The notes beneath the pieces were generated by a model. The model was not told the origin of the DNA. It saw nothing but the letters and a program-made list of their open reading frames with translations, and ran no database searches. A DNA stretch of 64,000 bases from NCBI GenBank assembly GCA_050084515.1, contig CM114271.1:7750001-7814000 (forward strand), in the 5' to 3' direction. Made by a program: the position numbers and the translations under genes. The stretch comes from Blasia pusilla. Lineage: Eukaryota > Marchantiophyta > Marchantiopsida > Blasiales. Below are positions 1 through 9,772 of the stretch, in pieces; position 1 is the stretch's first letter, and each line of letters begins with the position of its first letter.

Positions 1-11
1 TATCATGACAA

Positions 12-3000
12 TCAGTTCCCCTGCATTAGAGTGGAGCACCTCAAATTCCTAGGAATGAATATCTTGACCTCTAGGTAAGGATCTTGAAAACCATCTTCCC
101 AATAATTCCTTCTCCAGAGGAACTAAAACCTTTCCAACAGCATACCTCCTTCACAAAAGCATCTGTGTTATCCATTTGCTCATTGTGATTCTCCTCTTTG
201 GTGGATTCTTCTATCTGAGGAGGCTTTTGTCGCTCTTCAAACTGCCCAAAAACATCACACACATTGAGAATGATTAGGATTCAAGGCAAGAGCTAAGGAA
301 CCCAGAGTTTGTCTTGTCATGCACCATATGACAGGACAACATGTAGAGGAACTAGAATAAGACATTGCTGAGACTAATTTCTGGCAATTCTGAAAAATGA
401 CAAAGGACATAACAGTACCATACCTGAGCAAGGGTTGAATAGACGAGTCTGACCCACAGTGATCGAACTCTACTCTCCTGCAGTTAGCAGCTACAGTTTT
501 TAGTAGCCAATTCAGCATTGTTATGTCTTCCAGATATAGAATAGAATAGAAGCCTACTCAAGATCAGAAACTCATTCTAAGGAACTTCCCTCTTGGTGGA
601 AATGAAACCTCCAGTTACCAGTGGGTCTCTTTATATGAATTTCTTTCACCCAGAGTCATAATGTAAGCCTAAATTGCTAAGAAGGTAGTGGCAGACCTTT
701 CCGTCATGTACAGTAGCCTAAATTCACTGCCCAAGGCTGCAGCACTGGAGCCATTGCATGATGAAGTTTAGTGAACATGGGAGTGGAGATGTAAGGACCC
801 TGCATTATGGATCTCCTAGTATTAATGAAAGTGTGGTAGTCTACTCCTCTCCCTAATTTTCCAAGACTGACTGTAATTTACTTCTAGTCGTTACCCAAAC
901 TGCTAGAGATATAGGTGTAGAGCAATTCAGCTGAAAGATTCTTGTAAGTGCCTAAAGGCAAATCTTTGATATATACGCCCCTCTTGCAAAGCCATTCTCT
1001 GCATCCGTTGCCCCGATTTTTGGCCTGACAACCAGCATGCTTCAAACACTATTGCAGAAAGGCAATTTCCAACAGTCGCATAAACCATTGAAGTGGAACA
1101 TCCACGCTAACACCCTGGCCTACAACAATTTGATCAGAGTAATCAACTATGTGTGGGGAGTCATAGATCATCATTATTAGGGGGAGGAAATGATGATTAA
1201 GATGATTAGAAGGAAGGAGATGAGGATAAAGATGATTAGGAGGAGGAGGAGAGGATCAAGAGGTGCTGTTCAAATGGTCGGGAAAGGGACTTTTTGTTAG
1301 GCTTGTAGCCAGTTCTGGTCTTGTAGGTTCCTAAAATAACAGAAGTGGGAGGAGATGATCCAGGGTAGGACAAGGTCATTGAGAGTGACCGAGAGTTAAA
1401 AGAGATTGTCCTCATTTGAGTAGTCCCTTCCGTAGCCTTGCAACTATAGACTGCACGCCATAGTTGGACGGTGTTAGAGACTGGGATGGGTGCACAAGGA
1501 GGAAGAAGACAAGGAAGTACCATATGAGAGGGCGACTAGCACTCAATCCATGTGAGTGAAATCCTGGGTCTGGACTGGAGCATCCAAGCATACCTGACTG
1601 GATAATCCTCACAACTTCTGCAGACAGTCGTGTTTGCAGAAGTCAACTCCTCAAGGGTGATTTTCCCTTGGTCCTGGGTGAAAACTGCTCTTTTAATTTG
1701 GACGCTACTAGACCAGTTGCACATCGAAACTATCAATAACCATATTCATACCAGCCAGTAAACAAGGAATCCTACACAACGACTCCTATCATGTCCTAGA
1801 GCATGCATGATAGAGTTTAAGGTTTGATACGTCACGTGTCATACTCTTTGACAATTTAACCTTGAATTGTGGGTTCCGCTATCGTCGTTTAAGGAACTTG
1901 AACATTTATGTCACTCATCGAGGATATGCTACTGGCATGCTAATGTGATGTGAATACGAGAAACCAATTACTTGATCTGATAGGCCTAGCGGCGATTAAA
2001 CCTAAGATCAGGAACTTTTTAATGAATGGATGAATTGACCAGATAACGAAGCTTGTATACACACCTCGTTCATGATTGAATCATTCGAAAACCTTTGGTT
2101 TCGAATTGCAAAGGCACCTGTTAACGCGCCATCCTGGAGAACTAACTGTAGCTGAAGCTCTTTCAAACCAAACCCGTAGGAGTGAGCTTCCATGCAAGTA
2201 TCAGCAAACTCCTCCACTGCCACCTGCACTACAATCATTCCATTCGTAGAAAAGTTTACTTTATCTCAAGAGGAAAAATGTCAGCATTTTCTTGCTGCCC
2301 TTGGAATAGAATAAAATCTTGTTGCTCGGTTGCCACGTGTTTGCAAATAAGAAGGCACTCTCCAATAATAATATATATAGCCACAGCAAGATACACTAGC
2401 TTATCATTATATTCAAATCTCCTCACAGCTGCCATAAACCGGGATTAAAAAGTCAGTATCTGTAAATTTCTTCGAACCAGACACAGCTTCAGTTGCACCC
2501 ACACACATCCAATGCTCGCTCCGACCATTCCGCTCGATTTGAATCCCAGGGACAAGAGAATCGCACCTGAAACGGTTTGCCTAGCCCTTCTATGCGAGCT
2601 TGGATGAAAGCTTGTTGTAATCTGTAAGCCAGTTTGTGTGCCCTCCTGTTCTGCTCAACCAGGTGTTGAGGGACGGGATTGCTCTCTCCATCCTCTTTGC
2701 CCCTGTTCCCCGTAGCAATGGCGAGCGCTGGTGGGATATCCCAAGGCTCTGGGGGTTCTTGAAGAATTCCAGGTTCCTCTCGACTCCCAGCTTTGTTTGG
2801 CCTCTCTTGAAGGTGAGACCCAGAGATGAATGGCAGAGTGTCCGAGGTAGAGGGTTGAGAGGACAAAGCCGCAGACAGAACTCTCACTGCTGAAGATACT
2901 TCGTTGAGAGTGGTAGAGAGAACTTCTAGAGATCGAGACAAAGTCGTCATACATTGGCGCATCTCATCTTGTGTCAGCTGACCCCCAATTTGCAGAGATG

Positions 3001-3406
3001 GAGCTGATTGCGATGGTGGCGACGATAACGAAGACCAAGAATCTGGACTACTATTTCTTGAAGCTGAATCAAACGCTTCATATAAAGATTCTTCACGAGA
3101 ATCACCAGATGATTTCTGGACGCTGTTCGAGTTAACTTCACTGGCTGTGGAATCTTCTTGTCCTGAAGGAAAAATATTGTCATCCCCCGTGGGTTCATCG
3201 GACTCAAAATGCTCATTGCTGCTATTACCCGACAGCGTGGCCCGAGGGCAACATAGTGAGAAGGAACGGGAGCATGTCTTGGAAATCCGAGGCAGACGAT
3301 TCCTTGTATGCACTACGGTTGCAGCAGCACGAGCGAGGCTGAGGCGCACAATTTGAGGGCAAGGAGATTTCGCGGGTATGAGAAGATTCCAGCACAGGAG
3401 AGCCAT
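12..3406 (-). CDS. Five-exon host gene, putative organelle-targeted protein of unknown function
   Basis: I read five exons with GT..AG borders, all in phase 0: 3406-2567, 2223-2065, 477-424, 241-146 and 20-12 (TGA at 14-12). The predicted protein is about 385 residues. Residues 1-64 contain no Asp or Glu and are rich in Arg, Ser, Ala and Cys, as in a plastid or mitochondrial transit peptide. A Ser/Glu/Asp-rich linker follows, then an amphipathic helix near residues 140-180. The most conserved-looking part is after residue 250 (QQAFIQARIEGLGKPFQ, then VEEFADTCMEAHSYGFGLKE). I do not recognise the family with confidence. Intron 2 (2064-478) holds LINE debris, so the gene tolerates insertions there. 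The exon series is strongly supported by phase and splice sites; the two-codon last exon is the weakest part. Confidence 0.7.
700..860. mobile_element. Old LINE fragments in intron 2 of the first gene
   Basis: Bases 710-745 resemble the plus-sense 3' coding part of LINE-A seen at 49090-49145. Bases 755-860 resemble the opposite-strand LINE-B sequence at 32140-32230. The identity is visibly degraded. The two pieces lie side by side in different orientations, so this is a mosaic of at least two old events. Confidence 0.5.
1430..1535 (-). mobile_element. LINE-A 3' tail fragment
   Basis: The stretch around 1465-1525 (GGACGGTG..GAGACTGGGATGGGTG..GGAAGTACCATATGAGAG) matches the LINE-A 3' region at 30800-30870 and 34320-34390, in the same minus orientation. 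It lies inside intron 2 of the first gene. Confidence 0.55.
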
Positions 3407-3865
3407 TCTCCCCAGACCCGAGTATTCTCTTTCAACGAGAACAAATGGTCTAATCTGCTCCCGAATTCTCCAGTCTTACTCAAAGAGAAGAAGCTAGGGC
3501 AAGAACAACATCCCAAACTCCCATTTGTAAATTCTTGGCTGCCATGTGCACTTCTCTTCCATGCACTTGATCAACTCCAGTTCCTTCTAACGTAACGCAC
3601 TGCCAACAATCGACTATACCCAAAAGAAGTTCTCTGAAACTCTCGGCCATTGAACCTGGCTTGCTCTCAGTGTCCCGGGAACACGAGAATGTGGAAACCA
3701 AGGTGCATGGGACAAAAGCATGTCGATTGTTTCGTCGACGGACCGGTATCAGCACACGTGTGATCATTTCCCCACTTCGGGGCAGGAAAGGAAGTGAGGC
3801 GGCACTCAGGCCCGAAGCCCATAGTTCGTCCCGGAAAGGCATTCAGCCGGGTCGGGCCACGTTTC
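3407..3865. other. 5' flank of the first gene
   Basis: No convincing coding region. This should hold the 5' UTR and promoter of the minus-strand gene starting at 3406. Open frames on both strands here look like chance. I see no clear TATA box at a usual distance. Confidence 0.4.
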
Positions 3866-3975
3866 ATATAGACAATATAGATTTGGGATTATGACCATAT
3901 ACTAAATGGTTGTATAGTCAATATAGACAATATAGATTTGGGATTATGACCATATACTAAATGGTTGTATAGTCA
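3866..3975. repeat. Perfect 55-bp tandem duplication
   Basis: Bases 3866-3920 and 3921-3975 are identical. Each unit begins ATATAGACAATATAG and ends TTGTATAGTCA. With no differences between units the duplication should be recent. It lies about 460 bp upstream of the start codon of the minus-strand gene. Confidence 0.95.
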
Positions 3976-4370
3976 TGCAACTTTTGTTACCAAGATAATA
4001 TGATTGTAAATTCATTCGAGGATTTATTATTTTTCTCGAGGGATATAGGACATAATTGAAAAATGTAAATATGTGACTTAGAGTGATTGTACATGATGTA
4101 TGATGTATCATTGTGTCACTATTGTTGAGAACTTTTTGTCACAACCTTTACCTTCTGGATTTTTCTAGAAGGTAAGTTGAAGATGGACTTTCCACCTCAT
4201 GAAGACCGTAGTCCTTATGACAAGGAGGATGATGGATAAGGGGGATAACCACACAATTCACAAAGTAGGCCAAGGTCAATGAAAGTGAACAAGAAGACAA
4301 TCTTCTTGTTCGTCAAAAAAAATGAATTGACGGTGCACTTGGGCAATGCTTTCTAAAACTTAAAGTTCAC
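3976..4370. other. Unassigned AT-rich intergenic stretch
   Basis: No open frame, repeat or element signature that I can support. Confidence 0.5.
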
Positions 4371-5725
4371 CTAACATCCCTTTTTTTTCGAGAGAGAGCT
4401 TACTAAATTCCAGTTCGATTTTAAAAGCCCCAATCCTCTTCTACCACTCTCCTTGCAAAATCCCAATTGCACAATAAGCCACTCGAACCTTGAGTTCGTC
4501 AACTTTGCCTTAAGAATATCTTGATTGGTGTCGTTCTTCAAGTGCGACTTTAATTCATCTTCAATGATCAATACAAAGACCGTTTTCTTGTACAGCTTCG
4601 TTGATGTTGGCCAACTTGGCCAACGCTTCCTTAAGCTTAAAGTTGACCTTACTTCCTCTTCTACTCCGAGAGGTCTTCAAAATTTCCAAGTTCAATGAAA
4701 AAGGCCCAATCCTTCTTCCACTCATTTTCACTTGCTCGTATATATGCAGTAGTATACTCTTGGATTTTTTGATCAAACCGGTTCGAAGCTAATATTCACT
4801 TTCAAATCCTATCCAAATAAGTCCATCTAACATTCGCGTAGGCATTCTCAACAACAAGGTTGTACATCACATCCTTAAAAAAATTCTCGACCATTCCTAT
4901 TGCAAAGATATCTATGGCTATGCTAAAAGGAACCTTATAGGCTCGGGTATCAAATCCGGTGCTACGAGCCCAACATGGGGCCACCATCTGAGAGGCAAGA
5001 CTAACCACTCATCATCCCATGACGCATTTCCCCGAACTCCAACCCCATGGTTGCACATAAACGGACAAGTCCGTCCTTGGGATGGACATGGATAGAAAAT
5101 TTTGGACATGGCAATGGACATGGATAGAAAAAAAAATGGGGGCCACACTTATCGTTCATGGTGGAAGGCAAATCAAGGGCGGGCGAGGCAATAAGGGGGG
5201 AGTGAGTGGAGGTGAGAGGAGGAAGGAATGAGAAAGTACAAATCATTTGCATGAAGGCAAGGAGGGATGAGAAAGAAGGGTCATATGGGGCCAATATGGA
5301 CAAGTCCTTCTATTGGATAGACGTAAGTCCATGGACATAGACATTTCCATGGACTTGGACTTTGTTGATGTGCAACCTTATCCAACCCCGATGTATGGCT
5401 CAAAGTTGGATTTAAAATGAATGAAAGTATTCCTTGCTTGAAGATCGCCATGAAAAACTTCATGGTTCTTGACAATTTTCAGGGTAACAAGCAAGGCAAC
5501 AACAACCTCAATGATATTTGATCCTAACCTGTGACATTTGATCTTCTGTAACTCTCCTAAACTTGCCCCTTTATTCTTCAAGGTATGGCATGCTTGCAAC
5601 TTATTTTCAAGGTGCCTACCATTCGTACATGGATAGATGGTACGCGGTGGATCCTCAACCCACCTTCCCAACACGAGAACTATTCCTCGATATAAAATAG
5701 CATCAAACATCTCCTCTCCCATCAT
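4371..5725 (-). pseudogene. Protein-kinase-like remnant
   Basis: On the minus strand near 5463-5416 there is FHGDLQARN, which fits the kinase catalytic-loop pattern H-x-D-L-x-x-x-N with Gly before Asp. Further on, around 5005-4905, come a possible APE-like segment (APCWA) and IDIFAIGMV, which resembles the helix F motif D-x-[WFY]-S-x-G. A stretch between 5400 and 5010 does not read through and contains repeated GGACATGG words, so the copy is interrupted. Two Ser/Lys-rich stretches at 4776-4561 and 4571-4371 resemble each other and may be a decayed tandem duplication. The kinase assignment rests on short motifs only. Confidence 0.3.
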
Positions 5726-6392
5726 TTACTATCTTGAATACAACGGAGATGCATCCTTACACACCTTCATGCAATAGAGGATATCTTACTAAAGCCCATG
5801 GTTTGGTGTATTTTTCAGCAAGAGACGATTCTTGTCTTGAACCTCATAACCGAACGTGTGTCAATGCTAAACATCGGGAATCTAGTAGGCTCACACCACA
5901 CTATGATGGATGCGCATCAAAGAGGTCTATTGAAGGACACATGAGATGTGAGACATTGAGTAAGATTGAGTTTTTCATATGTTGGCAATCGCGACTCGGG
6001 AAAATCGTGACTAAGCGCAAACCCAAACTTGAGAGGATTCAAGTCTAAGAAGAGTGGATTGCCAAAGAGGATGAGAACCAGACTTGGAACTTTACTAACA
6101 TTTGGTGTTTGATTATGTTTAAGGTCATAATCACCAATAACAAGGTGCGTTTGGGATAAGTAAGGGGGCATTGGAAAGCTCACACAAAGATTGTTCCAAA
6201 TCACTAAAGATCTTGACGAATGCATGAGTAGAGACAGAGAAATTTTCTGAAATCTTTTAGAAGGATAGTTGGGTTGCCGGCAAAAATGCGTGGCCCGAAA
6301 GTAATTTCTCAGATGTAAGGGGAGGGCGGAGAACCTGAGAAGTATATGTAAGGGGAAAAATCTCTAAGGCTGCTTAGGACCTCTACTCCACT
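5726..6392. other. Unassigned sequence between kinase-like and gypsy remnants
   Basis: Open frames exist but show no recognisable domain. The left edge of the gypsy fragment that follows cannot be placed exactly; coding similarity starts at about 6446. Confidence 0.4.
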
Positions 6393-6445
6393 TTGGGGAT
6401 CCATGGGGCGAACCAAGGGTTGAGAATGGATCGGGAGGTTGAGGT

Positions 6446-6823
6446 TTGGGTGCAAACACCAAGCCAAGTCAAAGTAAGTGGATCTCGAAGTACAGCTCGT
6501 ATGAGGGTGAGTGCTTGGCTGCGATGTGGGCTGTCGCGCATTTCAGGTGTTACTTATTTGGCAACCCCTTTACCATCATCACTGATCATCAACCACTAAA
6601 GTGGTTGATGGAGTCCGACAAGCTTACAGGGAAGCTTGCGAGATGGGCTCTGTTGTTGCACGAGTATGATTTTCAGGTGGTACATAGACCTGGAACGCTC
6701 AACCAGGATGCAGATGGGTTGAGTCGTAACCCATGCCCGAGTCAGCGAGATGCGACTGGAGCTCGATGGCATGGAGAGAGTGATGAGGAGTCGGTGCCAG
6801 GATGGGCACGCCAGCCTATTTAG
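6446..6823 (+). pseudogene. Gypsy RNase H domain
   Basis: The frame shows the typical Ty3/gypsy RNase H end: YSSYEGECLAAMWAV, then ITDHQPLKWLM, then DFQVVHRPGTLNQDADGLSR. These correspond to the conserved Glu, the TDH motif and the N-x-x-AD-x-LSR end of the family. A stop at 6821-6823 interrupts the polyprotein; reading resumes in the same frame at about 6887. Confidence 0.85.
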
Positions 6824-6886
6824 GCATGTTGGCTATGGAGAGCCAGCAGTGGGGAGACTTCGAGGGCGAGTTCTAGTGGAGAGTCT

Positions 6887-7694
6887 TTGGATCCCGAGGC
6901 CAGTGAGGACACGACAAGTGGCCGAGATATTCATGATGATGGAGTAGTCTTAGAGTACCTTCGTACTGGCAGCCTTGCGAGCACCATGGATGCTAGAGAG
7001 CGGGATCGGATCCTACAACGGGCCAGACGGTTCCGTTGGGAGGGGACACATGTTTTGAGGGTTTGGGAGGATGGCAGAGTACGCGTAGTGCTGCATCCTT
7101 TGCAGAGAGCACGACTAGTGCAGCATGCCCACAAGGAGTTGGGTCACTTTGGGGTGAAGCGGACGTATAGCTTGCTCCATTCAGTATTGGTGGCGAGGCA
7201 TGCAGATCGCGTTCGGCAGATTTGTTGCCAGGTGCATGGTGTGTGATCGGGTCCGAGCATCGTTCAATGCTCCGACTCCACAGTTGCATCCATTACCGAT
7301 CATGGGCTTAGGGTATAGATGGAGTTTGGATTTTGCAGGACCTTTGCCCTTGACGGAGCGTCACAATCGTTATGTGTTGGTGATGGTCGAGCACTTCTCG
7401 AAGTGGATTGAGTTGGTTGCATTGCCTGACAAAGCAAGTGAGGGAGTAGCTTATGCCTTCCTTGACAGAGTGCTGAGTCATTATGGCGCACCAGCTAAGG
7501 TGTTGACAGACCAAGGTACCGAGTTTCGCGGTGAGTTCCAGGCCTTGTGTGATCAAGCGCTGATTGACCACCGCACAACTTCGCGAGATCATCCTGAGGC
7601 GGATGGATTAGCGGAGAGAGTTGTGCAGACGGTGAAGAGGGGTTTACGCAAGTTTGGCTTGCAGAGAGGTCACCTAGGAGATTGGGACCTCTAG
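6887..7694 (+). pseudogene. Gypsy integrase: zinc-binding domain and DDE core
   Basis: Reading resumes at 6887 with the integrase zinc-binding domain: H-x3-H in HKELGHFG and then CMVC. A frameshift lies near 7200-7246. The core follows in another frame: WSLDFAGP (first Asp), TDQGTEF (second Asp) and EADGLAERVVQ (Glu), which is the DD-35-E triad. A stop after DWDL at 7692-7694 and a second frame change connect to the C-terminal part. The catalytic residues are present but the frame is not continuous, so no active enzyme is expected from this copy. Confidence 0.85.
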
Positions 7695-8362
7695 TTGCCA
7701 TGGTTGGCGATGGGATACAGATTCAGCAGGCAGGCATCCTTAGCGTCTTTTTCACCGTACTTGCTACTTTATGGCGAGAGCCGATTTACCTCGGCCATTC
7801 GTCGAGATCTTTGGTGAGGTTGAACCTTGATGACCCAGATGTATGGGTGCGAGCATGTTCTCAGAGGGCTGAGTTATTTCGGAGAGTGATGTCCATGGCG
7901 TTCGAGAACTTGGCGATTGCACAGCATCGGGATACGTTGAGGTATGTGACTATTCGAGGTGGTGGTTATCGACCAACTATCCGGAGGTTTCATCAGGGAG
8001 ATTATGTCTATTTGCAGCAGACGGCACCGACGACGTTGGATGTGACTGTAGGGCGCACTATCCTGAGAGTGCGTGATATTTTGCCATCGGGTGTTCTCTT
8101 GCTGGAGGGACGCGATGGTATGGTATGGAAGGACCATGTGCGTAATTGTGCGCCATGTCACCTTCCTAACATTGATGGTACAGTAGATCCGAGCTTAGAA
8201 GTAGTTCCTGCAGGCTTGCGTTGTATGTTGTGTGGATCTGCCCGTGGTGCGGCCACGATGCTAGTCTGTCATGGGTGTTCGAGAGGATGGCATATGGCAT
8301 GTTTGACGCCACCTCTCACTAGGGTTCCTCAGGGACGATGGATGTGTCCCAGATGTACATAG
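7682..8362 (+). CDS. Integrase C-terminal region fused to a terminal PHD finger
   Basis: This 226-codon frame continues the integrase. It has the family's post-core helix region (YGREPIYL by frame context), then a basic segment with FHQGDYVYLQQ, the usual start of the integrase C-terminal barrel. From about residue 181 comes a complete Cys4-His-Cys3 PHD pattern: CMLC, then CHGC, then HMAC after GW, then CPRC at the very end. Chromoviral gypsy elements usually carry a chromodomain here, so the PHD finger appears to replace it. PHD fingers commonly bind histone H3 tails, so a role in target-site choice is a reasonable inference but is not shown. The finger is the last thing before the stop at 8360-8362. 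Confidence 0.8.
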   Translation: MGPLVAMVGDGIQIQQAGILSVFFTVLATLWREPIYLGHSSRSLVRLNLDDPDVWVRACSQRAELFRRVMSMAFENLAIAQHRDTLRYVTIRGGGYRPTIRRFHQGDYVYLQQTAPTTLDVTVGRTILRVRDILPSGVLLLEGRDGMVWKDHVRNCAPCHLPNIDGTVDPSLEVVPAGLRCMLCGSARGAATMLVCHGCSRGWHMACLTPPLTRVPQGRWMCPRCT

Positions 8363-8522
8363 AGAAGGTAGTTCTACATTCCGACTTGTGTCTATGACAT
8401 GGATGACAAGGAGGCGACTAACGATGAGGCCACATGAGCACCCGGCCTTCTTGCCCTTAGCGTCCCAGAGATGTATGTCATGGTAGGTAGGGATAGATGG
8501 CTATCTGGAGTTAGAGGGACCT

Positions 8523-9729
8523 TGTGATACCCACAATTTTGTAATCTTGAAGAATATATCTTTTTATTCAACGAAGACTCTTGTTTATTATGATTTTGAT
8601 TATTTATTATTATGAAGAAGAATAAGTGAATCACCAAGCTCCTAAGATAAGGCAAAGAGATGGAAGATCAAGGATTTGCCTTAGAGGAGAATCAAAAGCT
8701 GTAACAAAGTATAAAGGATCAACGCGAAGCTCAGCGAAGTTTAGCGAAGCTTAACAGAGACTAACGAAGCTCAACGAAGCTCTGTATACGAAGTACTTCG
8801 CTCTTGAACGAAGCACGAAGCACGAAGCACGAAGAACAAACACGAAGCAGAAAGAAGAATGAAGAACTTCGTCCTCCGGAAATTTAGCGCAGCGAAGCTC
8901 AGCATGATTGAGATTCGAACCGACACATAGTTTAAACAATTAGACTAGGAAAGGGCGCGACCCTTTGTATCAAATTGTTAGTTAGGACAGTTTTGTATCG
9001 CGGATTCATAGGGATCGTAGGAAAAGCTAAGAGAACCATAGATCTAGGTAGTTACAGATATTGAAGAGACACCAACTTCATCAAGAACGCTTCGGATTAT
9101 AGAAACGATCCTACTCTGGAGAATATTTAAGAAACAAGACATAAGGTATTATCATCATTCACTCATGAAGTCCTTATGCTGTAGGAATGGTCCGAGTAAG
9201 AGAGTTGTACCCTCTCGAGCTTGTAGATACTTTGAAGTCTTCCAATTCTTGATGGAGTAGTAAATCATTCATTCATTCATTCTGATGTGCGATGCTTATG
9301 TCTGAGTATTCTTTTTGGGTATGCCGAGTGAAGAGTGAATCAGGCGAACCTTTCTCGTCAATGGAATAATCAACATAAAGTTGTATGAAATCTGTTTGAC
9401 AGAGAGTAACCTGCTCCGACGGATTGAGTTCCGAAAGTAGGAGAAGCCAGCTTTATTCTTGAGATCTCTGTGAGGTTCCGAGATATCGAGAGAACAAATT
9501 GCCTGAGCGTACTTTAAACTCCACTCGAGAGAATTGAGAAAGAAAACATAGGTACTAAAAAGAATCGGAAGATGTTATTGGAATACTACATTTGAATTAC
9601 CTAATCAATTACACTTTTACAACATAATCATCACTTTATATTCTCTTTTCATCCAACAATGATCCTCTTGGGGATCGAACTCTACAATTGACTGTAAATA
9701 AGAAACACTTAGACATTACATATAGTCGA
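8523..9729 (+). repeat. LTR of a gypsy family, plus orientation
   Basis: It begins TGTGATACCCACAATTTTGTA. The same sequence is found in reverse orientation ending at 60770. The two copies share several blocks, including the segment before GGATTTGCCTTAGAGGAGA, CGAAG-rich repeats and the closing ACATTACATATAG. The length is about 1.2 kb. The exact 3' end is uncertain because it runs into a hairpin at 9710-9748. Confidence 0.75.
8727..8880 (+). repeat. CGAAGC short-repeat array inside the LTR
   Basis: GCGAAGC, ACGAAGC and similar words recur more than fifteen times, including three ACGAAGC copies in a row near 8811-8832. The related LTR at 59478-60770 has the same words in reverse (GCTTCG) at 60320-60540. 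Confidence 0.8.
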
Positions 9730-9748
9730 AGACTTTATGTAATGTCTA
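9710..9748. repeat. Perfect inverted repeat at the end of the LTR
   Basis: TAGACATTACATA at 9710-9722 is the reverse complement of TATGTAATGTCTA near 9736-9748. A short inner AGTC/GACT pairing lies between them. The left arm is the LTR 3' end (ACATTACATATAG), so this looks like an LTR end meeting an inverted copy of itself. Confidence 0.8.
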
Positions 9749-9772
9749 ATATGAGCCGCCCCGGCGAACACT

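Larger units (their letters stand above)
6393..9729 (+). mobile_element. Truncated Ty3/gypsy element with PHD finger and LTR
   Basis: The fragment has gypsy domain order: RNase H, integrase zinc-binding domain, integrase core, integrase C-terminal region, PHD finger, then a purine-rich stretch (GGAGTTAGAGGGA) just before an LTR that starts TGTGATACCC. Gag, protease and most of reverse transcriptase are missing upstream. Frames are broken at least twice, so the copy is dead. Assigning the LTR to this polyprotein is inferred from orientation, spacing and the polypurine stretch. Confidence 0.65.

Noticed and set aside
3480-3842. A 120-codon minus-strand frame upstream of the first gene
   Set aside because: It lies in the 5' flank, has no recognisable domain and no splice link to the gene.
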